This document shows, piece by piece, positions 52,025 to 59,960 of a stretch of DNA of 64,000 nt. The DNA lies in the NCBI GenBank assembly GCA_963747425.1, contig CAVVFJ010000008.1, forward strand, positions 496,001 through 560,000, in the 5' to 3' direction. This stretch comes from DASUPK01 sp963747425 (GTDB lineage: Bacteria > Actinomycetota > Thermoleophilia > Solirubrobacterales > 70-9). Under the pieces are notes generated by a model. The model was not told the DNA's origin. It was given only the letters and a program-made list of their open reading frames with translations, and ran no database searches. Position 1 is the stretch's first letter, and every line of letters begins with the position of its first letter. A program made the position numbers and the translations under genes.

Positions 52025-54724
52025 ATGCACCACGGTCCGGTCAGCAAGCGACCGTCGTTCCTCAGTGCGTTCGGGTTCGGCGGCCTCAGCTTTGCGGTCA
52101 GCGGGATCCTTGCCCTGGGATCGAGCATTCTCACCGCTCGGATCTACGGGATCGACGTCATTGGGGAGTTCGCGCTTGCCTACGCTCCAACCGGGGCCGT
52201 CTGGTTCCTGTCGAGCGTTCGCGAGCAACCCGCGCTGGTCCGCCTGCTCGCCCCGTTGCCGCCCCGAAGCCCCCGGGTGACCGGTCTGTTCCTTCCGGTG
52301 TTCTTCTTCTCGGTTGCCCTCACCCTCGTCTCGTCGTTGATCGCGGCCGTTGGCACGTATCTCCTCTTTCACGGCCCGATCGGGCATCCCGATCTGTTCG
52401 CGCCGGCGATGGTCAGCCTGGGCGGGTATCTGTTGTTCACGAACCCGGCCTGGAACATCGACGGGGTCCTATCGGCATTTCGCGCCGGGCACGACCTGTT
52501 CTGGATCCGGTCTCACCAGATGGCCGCCTATCTGGCCTTCGCCGTGGCGGCCAGCTTCTTCATGCCGACGGTGTGGGGCCTGATCCTCTCCACTGTCGCA
52601 TCGTGGGTGACCTCGCTGGCGCATCGCCTGTACGTGTCACCGAAGTGGATGCGCTGGTCGGTACCGCTCGCGGAGATCCGGGAGGGGTTCCGTGAGCTGC
52701 CCGACATCCTGCGGTTCGGGCTGAAGGTCACCCCGGGCTCCCTCGCCACCGGCGTGAGCGATCAGCTCGGGACCTGGATCCTCGGTGCCTATGGCTCACT
52801 CGGTGCCGTCGGCGCCTGGAACCGCGCTTGGTCCCTGAGTCAGCGCTTCGTCGAGCTCAACTACCGGATCACCGAGATGGTGTTCCCGACCTTGGTCGAG
52901 CGACACGTGGGGGAGGACCAGTCCGGCTTCGATCGCGCCCTCGTCGACTCGCAGAGGTATGTCGCCGTGGGAATGTTCCTGCCGGCCTCCGTCGGCGGGG
53001 GGGCGGCCGCGGGTGTGATGGGGCTCTTCGGACCGGGATTCTCCAGCGCATCGACGGCGCTCGCGCTCGTCCTCCTCGTGCCGGCGATCTCGACGATGAC
53101 GAACATCCAGTCGGATGCCCTGCTCGCGGTCGGGAGGCCAGTGGCGACGACCGCGCTCGCGGGGGCTCGGATGGCGGCCACGATCCCGCTGACCATCGTC
53201 TTGACGATTTCAATGGGCGTGACCGGCGCTGCTCTGGGCGTCACGCTCGGAGCCTGCGTACAGCTCGGCGTTCAGCTCGTCGTGTTGCGAGCCCACCTCT
53301 CGCAGCCGATCCTCCAGCTCTGGCCGGTTCGCCAACTGGCAGGTCTCGTCGCCGCCTTCGCCGGCGGTTTCGCCATCGCACGCCTGGCTGACTCGGCCTT
53401 GCCCGGGTTGCTCGGTCTGCTCACCGCACTCACCCTAGGCTCCGTCGCCTACGCGGCAGTCCTCCTGGTCGTCGGTGGGACGCTTCCACGCGATCGTGCG
53501 CGCGCCGAGGCCGTCGTCAGCGCCGTCGCACCCGGCTCGAAGTGGGGCTCGAAACATCCCGCGACCACAACCTTCCATGTGAGGAGGACGGCGGACGTGC
53601 ACTCGCAGGCGCCTCTTCCCGTATCGGTTGTGATCTCGGTCTTCAACCGCCCTGAACTCCTGCGCCGGGCATTGCGGAGCGTCGCTTCGCAGCAGCCGAG
53701 GCGGCCGGCCGAGGTGATCGTCGTCGACGACGGCTCAACTGACCGTACTCCCGAGGTCGCCGAGGCGAGCGGCGCTCGGGTGATACGGCATGAGCGGAAC
53801 CTGGGGACCGCTGCCGCGAAGGAAACGGGCATGAGGGCGGCTCGTTACGACTGGGTTGCCCTACTCGACTCCGACGACGAGTGGCTTCCGCATCATCTCG
53901 GGGTCCTTTGGTCCCTGATCCCCGGGAACGTGCTGGTCGCCGCCTCCTGCGTCGAGTGCAAGCCGGACTCGAGTGAGCTCGGCTTCCATGGGACTCTTGC
54001 CGAGGAGACCACAACCCTGACTTCACCGGCGCGTCTCCTTCACCCCGAGAACCCGATTCCGGACAGCGCCGCGATGATCCATCGGGAGACCGCATTGGCG
54101 GCGGGTGGATTTCGGGATGGACTCTGCGAGGACCTCGACATCTGGTGTCGCGTATTGGCTCATGGGCAGGCAGCGCTGTCCCCGAGGGTCGGGGTCCGGT
54201 ATCACGCCCACTCCGGTCAGCTGTCGTCGGACTGGGAGGAGATGCACGCTGCCCACCTCGCCATCGCACGTTCATTTTCCGAGGAGACGTGGTGGTCGCG
54301 ACGACTGGTCGAGCGCCGCACGGGTGTCACCGCGTGGGATCGCTTTCGGGCTCAACGGCGAGCCGGCACCCCCGGTGCCCTTCGCCGGTTCATCCGTGAC
54401 CTTCTCGAACACCCACAGCGGATAGTCGGCGTGCTGGATGTCTGTCGTCAGCGCGTCGGGATGCGTCGAAGGGCCAGCCGGTTGGGCCTGAGCGGAGCAC
54501 CGTCCGTTGCGGTCCTGTCGGGTGGCGACCCTGCCGCGATTCCCGAGGAGGATCGCCACGCGGTGGATCTGAGCACCGCCGGCCCGGTCGAGGCTTTCCT
54601 CCGTCTCCTCCGGCGGCCCAGTGCCATCGCCGTCGTCAGCTCCCGCCCGCAGGCGGCGCTTGTCCGTCTCGCCGGGGTCCGGCCGGTGCGAGATCCGGAC
54701 CTCAGCCGACCACTCGGCAGCTGA
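52025..54724 (+). CDS. Oligosaccharide flippase fused to a GT2 glycosyltransferase
   Basis: A continuous 899-residue frame encodes two proteins that are normally separate. Residues 1-490 form a Wzx/MATE-like membrane flippase with about 12-14 helices (SFAVSGILALGSSILTARIY, LKVTPGSLATGVSDQLGTWI, GAYGSLGAVGAWNRAWSLSQ, FVELNYRITEMVFPTLVERH). Residues about 525-750 form a GT2 domain: PVSVVISVFNRPELLRRALR, VIVVDDGSTDRTPEVAEASG, WVALLDSDDEWLPHH and GGFRDGLCEDLDIWCRVLAH. The C-terminal 130 residues (VAVLSGGDPAAIPEEDRHAV) are not recognised. The linker holds no stop or internal ribosome site. Both halves keep their motifs, so a working fusion is likely, with the GT2 on the cytoplasmic side. Confidence 0.85.
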   Translation: MHHGPVSKRPSFLSAFGFGGLSFAVSGILALGSSILTARIYGIDVIGEFALAYAPTGAVWFLSSVREQPALVRLLAPLPPRSPRVTGLFLPVFFFSVALTLVSSLIAAVGTYLLFHGPIGHPDLFAPAMVSLGGYLLFTNPAWNIDGVLSAFRAGHDLFWIRSHQMAAYLAFAVAASFFMPTVWGLILSTVASWVTSLAHRLYVSPKWMRWSVPLAEIREGFRELPDILRFGLKVTPGSLATGVSDQLGTWILGAYGSLGAVGAWNRAWSLSQRFVELNYRITEMVFPTLVERHVGEDQSGFDRALVDSQRYVAVGMFLPASVGGGAAAGVMGLFGPGFSSASTALALVLLVPAISTMTNIQSDALLAVGRPVATTALAGARMAATIPLTIVLTISMGVTGAALGVTLGACVQLGVQLVVLRAHLSQPILQLWPVRQLAGLVAAFAGGFAIARLADSALPGLLGLLTALTLGSVAYAAVLLVVGGTLPRDRARAEAVVSAVAPGSKWGSKHPATTTFHVRRTADVHSQAPLPVSVVISVFNRPELLRRALRSVASQQPRRPAEVIVVDDGSTDRTPEVAEASGARVIRHERNLGTAAAKETGMRAARYDWVALLDSDDEWLPHHLGVLWSLIPGNVLVAASCVECKPDSSELGFHGTLAEETTTLTSPARLLHPENPIPDSAAMIHRETALAAGGFRDGLCEDLDIWCRVLAHGQAALSPRVGVRYHAHSGQLSSDWEEMHAAHLAIARSFSEETWWSRRLVERRTGVTAWDRFRAQRRAGTPGALRRFIRDLLEHPQRIVGVLDVCRQRVGMRRRASRLGLSGAPSVAVLSGGDPAAIPEEDRHAVDLSTAGPVEAFLRLLRRPSAIAVVSSRPQAALVRLAGVRPVRDPDLSRPLGS

Positions 54725-54736
54725 GGCAGCGATCAC

Positions 54737-55843
54737 CTAGCTCTGCGAGCAGCGATCGGCCTGCCGCGGGCAGAGCCTCATCCGCGCCACCTCGAGCCTG
54801 TCCCAGGGGAAGGCGCCGAGGAACCGCGTCGGGGATTGGCCGCCGAAGAGGCCATGCCGCCCGTAGTAGGGGTCCCTCTTGGCGTGGACCGGGTCCTGCG
54901 CATAGAACCCGATCGCGGCATGCGTCTGGTCCCGGACGATGATCCCGTAGCGCTGGGCCGCCTTGGCCATCATCAACGTGATCGGCGGGAGGCCGAGGCT
55001 GTCCAGATTCAGGTCCGGATCGAGGCGAAGACGAGCGCCCTCCGGGATCGCGCCCGGAGGCCCGGTGCCATCGGTCCGCTGTGCCGGCCAGGCGAACGAG
55101 TCGGCGCGCGGAGCAGGCAGGCTGAGCGCGAGCGCGTGGTTGATCTGCCCCGTGCGCAGCTCCCCGACGAGCATCGTGCCGGCGATCACGGGAAGGCTGG
55201 TTGCCGTTGCTCCCCAATGAGGCCTGGAGAGGTGCGGCCAGGAGCTCGCGTTGAAAAAGCCGGGGCTCTCTGAGACATGCTTGATCGCTCCGCCCCAGCT
55301 CGCATGCCAGCGGCCGCGCTTCCTGTGGGCCTGCCAGAACTCCCAGAGCCGGTCCCGCGACGGCTGCCAGACCGTCATGTGCGCGTCGCTGCCATCGGCA
55401 GGCCGCGCGTGCCGGGGAATCGGAACCTTCCGGAAGGCACGTTGCAGGCCTCTCCGCCCGGGTTCGCGCGCGTCGGCGAGGGCCACGCGGACTACGGGCT
55501 GGTGCTTGCCGGCGACGTAGAGGGGAGTGCTGTAGGCGTCCGTCTGGACGTAGGGCCCCGTCCCGGCGGCCTGCTCCCGGTCAACCTCCGCGACCAGCCC
55601 CCCGACCATGTCGGTCGATCTTGGATCGACCGGGGCATCCGCGGGGAAACAGGCGTTCCAAACGCTGTCGGCCGCGAACAGCCGTGACGAATTGCACGGC
55701 TCACCCACCGCCGTGTAGGTCGACGTATCGCTTGGGTCCGAGAAACCGCAGCATGCGAAAGCGAACACCGCCAGGCAGACACCCAGCAGGGCGGTGGCCT
55801 TGTAGCCCGCGGGGGTGACGCCCCCCTTTGCCGTGGGGGCCAT
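54737..55843 (-). CDS. Secreted lipoprotein of unknown function
   Basis: A protein of 368 residues starting at ATG 55841-55843. The N-terminal segment ALLGVCLAVFAFACCGFSDP contains a membrane helix ending in Cys residues, which fits a lipoprotein signal. The mature part has NSSRLFAADSVWNACFPADA, PYVQTDAYSTPLYVAG, HARPADGSDAHMTVWQP and RLWEFWQAHRKRGRW, then INHALALSLPAPRADSFAWP and YGIIVRDQTHAAIGFYAQDP. The W-rich, single-domain layout recalls secreted proteins found in this bacterial group, possibly with a carbohydrate-active fold. No catalytic motif can be assigned. It is convergent with the flippase-GT2 gene, with 12 bp between stops. Confidence 0.75.
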   Translation of the reverse strand: MAPTAKGGVTPAGYKATALLGVCLAVFAFACCGFSDPSDTSTYTAVGEPCNSSRLFAADSVWNACFPADAPVDPRSTDMVGGLVAEVDREQAAGTGPYVQTDAYSTPLYVAGKHQPVVRVALADAREPGRRGLQRAFRKVPIPRHARPADGSDAHMTVWQPSRDRLWEFWQAHRKRGRWHASWGGAIKHVSESPGFFNASSWPHLSRPHWGATATSLPVIAGTMLVGELRTGQINHALALSLPAPRADSFAWPAQRTDGTGPPGAIPEGARLRLDPDLNLDSLGLPPITLMMAKAAQRYGIIVRDQTHAAIGFYAQDPVHAKRDPYYGRHGLFGGQSPTRFLGAFPWDRLEVARMRLCPRQADRCSQS

Positions 55844-55869
55844 TCTCGGCAGGCTACGGCATGCCCGGG

Positions 55870-56475
55870 TCAGTGCTGCTCGGCGCCGAGCGCCCGCCGC
55901 ATCGAGCGCCGAGCGCGCGCGAAGACCTCCGGGTCGCGGGTGAGCTGGAACCCGTAGCTGGCCGCCGCCGCCAGGGCGTTGAGCTCGAATGCGATGTCGG
56001 CCGGCTCGGTGTCGGGTGGCAGCTCGCCCGACTCGACGGCGAGGGCGACCTCCTGCTCGAGCCTCCGCAGCCAGCGATCCATGGTCTCGGCGACGGCGTC
56101 GCGGAGGGAGCCGGGCCTGGCGTCGTACTCGACGGTGGCCGTGGTGAGGAAGCATCCGCCCGGCAGAGACTCGCGCTCGTGGTAGGCGAGCCAGCTGTCG
56201 CAGAGCGCCAGGAGGCGCTCCTTCCCGGGCGGGCGGTCCGCCACCGGCTGCCAGACCCCGTGACGGAACTGATCGATCGCGGCCCGCAGCGTCGCCAGCT
56301 GCAGCTCCTCCTTGCTGCCGAAGAGGGTGAAGACGCTGCTCTTCCGCATCGACACCTCGTCGGCGAGGGCGCCGATGGTGAGGCCGTCGAGGCCCTCGAC
56401 GGAGGCGCGATCGACGGCCGCCTCGGTGACGGCGGTGCGTGTCTCGGCGACGGCTGCTGCGGAGCGGCGGGGCAT
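55870..56475 (-). CDS. TetR family transcriptional regulator
   Basis: A 201-residue TetR protein. The helix-turn-helix is at 15-60 (TEAAVDRASVEGLDGLTIGA, LADEVSMRKSSVFTLFGSKE), and the C-terminal ligand domain includes RLLALCDSWLAYHERESLPG and GGCFLTTATVEYDARPG, as in regulators with the TetR_C_6/YcdC-like fold. ATG at 56473-56475 is used since the helix-turn-helix follows at the normal distance; the longer open frame to 56784 is not credible. It diverges from the MBL hydrolase gene, and a palindrome lies in between. Confidence 0.9.
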   Translation of the reverse strand: MPRRSAAAVAETRTAVTEAAVDRASVEGLDGLTIGALADEVSMRKSSVFTLFGSKEELQLATLRAAIDQFRHGVWQPVADRPPGKERLLALCDSWLAYHERESLPGGCFLTTATVEYDARPGSLRDAVAETMDRWLRRLEQEVALAVESGELPPDTEPADIAFELNALAAAASYGFQLTRDPEVFARARRSMRRALGAEQH

Positions 56476-56489
56476 GGTTCGGGATGATA

Positions 56490-56505
56490 CCGTACGATCG
56501 TCCGT
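56490..56505. promoter_or_regulatory. Candidate TetR operator
   Basis: CCGTACGATCGTCCGT is a 16-base palindrome with two mismatches centred on CGATCG. It lies 15 bp upstream of the TetR start and 25 bp upstream of the MBL hydrolase start, in the divergent promoter region. Such spacing is usual for TetR autoregulation plus control of the neighbour. Confidence 0.55.
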
Positions 56506-56529
56506 AATGATCGAGGAAGCGAGGAGCAG

Positions 56530-57354
56530 ATGAAGGTCCGTTGGCTGGGTTGGGCGGGGGTCGAGATCGAGTCGGGTGGAGCCGCGGTGGTGATCGATCC
56601 GCTGGCCGACCCCGGTGCGACCTTCGCGGCGCTCGGCGATGAGGCCGCCGGCACCCAGCTGCCCGTCGTGGTCACCCCGCACGCGCAGGGGACCGCGGTC
56701 GCGGGGCTGGTCAGCCACCTGCACCGGGACCACACCGACGCGGGGGCCCTCGCCGCCTCCCTGTCTCCGGACGCCGCCGTCCACGAGCCCGCCTGGCCCG
56801 GCGGCTCCGACTTCGAGAACCTCGCGCTGGCGCAGGCGAACGCGGAGCTCGAAGCGGCAGGCGTACGACGAAGGGCGGTTGACGTCTGGGAGAGCTACGA
56901 GATCGGCCCGTTCACGCTGACGGCGCTGCCCGCCGTCGACGGCCTCGGCGACCCCCAGGTCTCATGGGTGGTGGAGGCCGGCGGGCAGAGGCTCCTCCAT
57001 CTGGGGGACACCATCTTCCACGGCTACTGGTGGCGAATGGCTAAGCGCCATGGGCCGTTCGATGTCGTCTTCGCCCCAATCAACGGGGCGGTGGTCAACT
57101 TCCCGCACCTGCAGCCGCCGAGCCCGCTTGCCGCGGCAATGGAGCCGGAGCAGGCGGCGATCGCGGGCGAGCTGCTCAATGCGGGGACGCTCGTCCCGAT
57201 GCACTACGACGGCTTCGAGATCGACCCCTTCTACCTACCGGTCCCCGGCCCCACGGCGCGATTCGATGAGGCTATGAGGGCCCGTTCCTGTGAGGCCCGC
57301 ATGCTGAAGCCCGGCGAGGACCTCGAGCTCGCCGCCGTTTCGTCAGGCGGCTGA
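56530..57354 (+). CDS. MBL-fold metal-dependent hydrolase
   Basis: A 274-residue metallo-beta-lactamase fold protein of the UlaG/L-ascorbate-lactonase-like type. VRWLGWAGVEIESGGAAVVI and DPLADP open it, GLVSHLHRDHTDAGAL carries the HxHxDH metal motif, and RLLHLGDTIFHG and PMHYDGFEIDPF supply later metal ligands. The hydrolysed substrate is unknown. GAGGAG lies 6-7 bases before the ATG. Likely controlled by the divergent TetR. Confidence 0.87.
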   Translation: MKVRWLGWAGVEIESGGAAVVIDPLADPGATFAALGDEAAGTQLPVVVTPHAQGTAVAGLVSHLHRDHTDAGALAASLSPDAAVHEPAWPGGSDFENLALAQANAELEAAGVRRRAVDVWESYEIGPFTLTALPAVDGLGDPQVSWVVEAGGQRLLHLGDTIFHGYWWRMAKRHGPFDVVFAPINGAVVNFPHLQPPSPLAAAMEPEQAAIAGELLNAGTLVPMHYDGFEIDPFYLPVPGPTARFDEAMRARSCEARMLKPGEDLELAAVSSGG

Positions 57355-57407
57355 GCGGCTGGGGTCGTCCCCGCCCGTCGGCCCGTTGGTCTTAGGCTTC
57401 ACTCGCC

Positions 57408-58073
57408 ATGCCGCTCGATGCCGCGGGCGCGCGCAAGGTCTACGACCGGATCGGCCGAGCCCAGGATACCCAGCGCTTCTACGAGGACCCGGCCACCCAA
57501 CGACTGGTGGTCCCGGCCGGCCTACGCGGCGCGAGCCGCGTGTACGAGCTCGGCTGCGGGACGGGCCGCTACGCGGCTTGGCTGCTCGAAACGCAGCTTC
57601 CCGAGGACGCCCGGTATCTCGGTGTGGACGTCAGCCCTGGAATGGTCCGCCTGGCGCGCGAGCGGCTGGCGCGATGGGGACCTCGTGCCGAGGTACGTCT
57701 GGTCGATCCGCCCGCGCTGACACTTCCCGGCGAAGCTGAGTCGTTCGATCGGTTCGTCGCGACATATGTATTCGACCTCCTCTCCAGCGAGGCGGCCCGG
57801 ATGCTGATCCGGGAGGCCCATCGCCTGGTTCTGCCAGGCGGATGTCTCGCCGCGGTGAGCCTGACGACCGGCGTAACAGGGCTGAGCAGACTCGTGTCCC
57901 GGACATGGGGTGCGATCGCCTCACGGCGACCGGCGCTGGTGGGCGGCTGTCGGCCCATCGAGCTTGGCGCACGCCTTGACGCGGGCGACTGGCGCATCAC
58001 GCACCGCGAAGTCGTCATCAGCTGGGGCGTCCCCTCCGAGGTGCTCGTCGCGAGCCGCGAGGAAGCCCGGTGA
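57408..58073 (+). CDS. Class I SAM-dependent methyltransferase
   Basis: A 221-residue Rossmann methyltransferase. VYELGCGTGRYAAWLLET is motif I, GVDVSPGMVRLARERLARWG is motif II, FDRFVATYVFDLLSSEAARM is motif IV and HRLVLPGGCLAAVSL is motif V. The substrate is unknown. Its stop overlaps the start of the following methyltransferase gene (GTGA, 4 bp), so the pair is coupled. Confidence 0.89.
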   Translation: MPLDAAGARKVYDRIGRAQDTQRFYEDPATQRLVVPAGLRGASRVYELGCGTGRYAAWLLETQLPEDARYLGVDVSPGMVRLARERLARWGPRAEVRLVDPPALTLPGEAESFDRFVATYVFDLLSSEAARMLIREAHRLVLPGGCLAAVSLTTGVTGLSRLVSRTWGAIASRRPALVGGCRPIELGARLDAGDWRITHREVVISWGVPSEVLVASREEAR

Positions 58074-58714
58074 GCGCGGGGAAGGGGTACTCGAGCGAGC
58101 CGGCGGACCGCGACGCGTTCACGCAGCGCTTCGACCGCCTGTACTCGCGCACCGCGGTTGCGTACGACCTCGCGGTCAGGTTCCTGCCGGTGTGGCGGCG
58201 CTGGCTGTCCTCGGCGTTGCCATGGATCGAGGGGCCTCGCGTGCTCGAGGTCTCATGCGGCACGGGCTGGCTGCTCGCAAGGTGCGCTGCGCGATTTCAG
58301 GTCTACGGGCTCGACCTCAATCCGGCGATGCTCGCCAAGGCTCGTCGCAATCTCGAGCGAAACGGGGTCGAGGGGGAGTTGAGGCAGGGGAACGTGGAGG
58401 CGCTTCCGTACCCGGATGACTCCTTCGACACCGTCGTCAACACGATGTCGTTCAGCGGCTACCCGGATGCCGGCGCGGCGATGGCCGAGCTCCGTCGGGT
58501 GCTCAAGCCCGGCGGCCGGCTGGTCATGATCGACGTCAACTTCCCGCATGACGGCAACCGGATCGGGAGAGCCCTCGTCCGCCTGTGGCAGCGCTCCGGA
58601 GATCTGATCCGCGAGATGGAGCCGCTCTTCACGCGGTTCGGCTTCGAGGCGGACGACCGCGAGATCGGGGGCTTCGGCAGCGTCCATCTCTACGTGGCGC
58701 GGGTGCACGGATGA
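58070..58714 (+). CDS. Class I SAM-dependent methyltransferase (UbiE-like)
   Basis: A 214-residue methyltransferase distinct from its neighbour. RVLEVSCGTGWLLARCA is motif I, YGLDLNPAMLAKARRNLERN is motif II, GNVEALPYPDDSFDTVVNTM is the UbiE-type motif, and LRRVLKPGGRLVMIDVNFPH is motif V. GTG at 58070 overlaps the previous stop. Substrate unknown; quinone, lipid or small molecule are all possible. Confidence 0.89.
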   Translation: MSAGKGYSSEPADRDAFTQRFDRLYSRTAVAYDLAVRFLPVWRRWLSSALPWIEGPRVLEVSCGTGWLLARCAARFQVYGLDLNPAMLAKARRNLERNGVEGELRQGNVEALPYPDDSFDTVVNTMSFSGYPDAGAAMAELRRVLKPGGRLVMIDVNFPHDGNRIGRALVRLWQRSGDLIREMEPLFTRFGFEADDREIGGFGSVHLYVARVHG

Positions 58715-58724
58715 CCAAGCGCAC

Positions 58725-58862
58725 TCAGCCTCGGTTCCGGTACAGGTGCGCGGTCAGCGGGGCGAAGACGGCGGTCATGATGGCGCCTGCCGCGAGCACC
58801 CATGCGATCTGAGGCTCGACATCCGCGAGGCGATCGACTCGCTCCGTGCGCTCATGCAGGCG
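58725..58862 (-). pseudogene. C-terminal stub of an ABC-2 type transporter permease
   Basis: In the minus-strand frame ending at TGA (58725-58727), the sequence DRLADVEPQIAWVLAAG, AIMTAVFAPLTAHLYRNRG resembles the last helix and exit motif (FAPLAxRxYRR) of daunorubicin-type ABC-2 permeases. A TAG (58863-58865) closes the frame about 45 codons upstream and there is no start codon. The rest of the permease and its ATPase are absent. The region 58715-58954 contains nothing else that can be supported. Confidence 0.5.
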
Positions 58863-58954
58863 CTAGGCAGGCATTCGCTCCGGTATCAGGCGGTCTCGGT
58901 GAGGGGCCGGCCGGGGTCGGTTCAGCGGTTCGAGTTCCGGATCAGGAAGGCGTC

Positions 58955-59839
58955 CTAGGCTGCCTTCTCCAGCAGCCGCTCCGCCAGCCGGTTCATGCCC
59001 CGGGCCCGAGCCGCCTTGGCGGCGCCGCGGTAGTCCGTCCGCCTGTCGCGTGGGCGCCCGACCTTCTCGGTGCGCAGGGTGGCCATGTCCTTGAAGGCCA
59101 GAAGCAGCTCGCGGTCGCCGATCAGCGCCGTCCGCAGCGCCGGACGGGTCTCCCGGATCGCCGCGTCGAGGACCTTCTCCAGCGAGCCGTGCTTGCGAAG
59201 CAGCTCGACCGCGGTCTTCTCCCCGACGCCCTTGGCCCCGGGGATGCCGTCGGAGGGGTCGCCTCGCAGCGCGATCAGGTCGGGGACGAGTCTGGGCGGA
59301 ATCCCGTAGCGCTCCTTCACCTCGGCGGGCCCCATCACCTGCCCGCCCTGCTTGCCGGTGCTGACGTAGAGCACCTTGGTGGAGCCGCTGGCGCATTGGA
59401 ACATGTCGCGGTCGCCGGTCATCAGGAGGGCCTTTCCGCCGGCCTTCTCCTCCTTGAGCGCATATGAGTTGAGGATGTCGTCGGCCTCGAGATCCTCCGA
59501 GCCGGCGACGGTCCAGCCGAAGGCGCCGAAGAAGTCCGCCGAGTCCTCCCATTGCGGGCCGAGCGCATCTGGGAAGGCCGCCTCGCGATCGGCGTGATAG
59601 TCGGGGTAGAGCTCGACCCGGTAGGCGGCGGCGTCCGGCCCAAAGCAGAGGACGACCGCGCGGGGGTTGTGCTTCTCGACCTCTCGCAGGATCAGGTTGG
59701 CGGTTCCGAGGAGCGCGTTGACCGGCTTGCCGTCCGGCCCCTTGATCGACTTCGGCAAGGCGTAGAACGCGCGGAACAGCATCGAGGGGGCGTCGACGGC
59801 GAGCAGCGGACGTGGCACGCCACGGAAACTAGCGGCCAC
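58955..59839 (-). CDS. Stand-alone 5'-3' exonuclease (PolA N-terminal type)
   Basis: A 294-residue flap endonuclease-family protein lacking polymerase domains. LLAVDAPSMLFRAFYALPK, LCFGPDAAAYRVELYPDYHA, EDLEADDILNSYAL and LMTGDRDMFQCAS carry the metal-binding acids. PDLIALRGDPSDGIPGAKGV with GEKTAVELLRKHGSLEKVLD form the helix-hairpin-helix region. It should remove RNA primers or flaps, as ExoIX/XNI-like proteins do. GTG at 59839 and GTG at 59818 are both possible starts; conserved sequence begins just after the second. A dispersed repeat copy begins 2 bases upstream of the longer form. Confidence 0.9.
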   Translation of the reverse strand: MAASFRGVPRPLLAVDAPSMLFRAFYALPKSIKGPDGKPVNALLGTANLILREVEKHNPRAVVLCFGPDAAAYRVELYPDYHADREAAFPDALGPQWEDSADFFGAFGWTVAGSEDLEADDILNSYALKEEKAGGKALLMTGDRDMFQCASGSTKVLYVSTGKQGGQVMGPAEVKERYGIPPRLVPDLIALRGDPSDGIPGAKGVGEKTAVELLRKHGSLEKVLDAAIRETRPALRTALIGDRELLLAFKDMATLRTEKVGRPRDRRTDYRGAAKAARARGMNRLAERLLEKAA

Positions 59840-59840
59840 G

Positions 59841-59960
59841 AGGCGGCTCTACTTTGGAGCGAAGGGCGCAGCCCGTAGCGACTTACGTGGGGCCGCCGCT
59901 TGTGGCTGTAGATCCGGCGGCGGTGTTTGTGGCCGCCGGATGTGGCGAAGCCGTCGCCAG
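59841..59960 (+). repeat. Dispersed intergenic repeat, copy B
   Basis: Bases 59841-59907 match copy A (13142-13208) almost throughout. They include the identical core GCCCGTAGCGACTTACGTGG and then GCCGCTTGTGGC. The accessory element GTGGCGAAGCCGTC follows at about 59942-59955. The repeat runs into the 3' end of the PAP2 gene, so it forms that protein's Ala/Thr-rich tail. Confidence 0.8.

Noticed and set aside
58746..58958. 70-codon plus-strand frame ending RGRPGSVQRFEFRIRKAS
   Set aside because: The C-terminal half looks protein-like, but there is no convincing start, no ribosome binding site and no family; it overlaps the ABC-2 stub.
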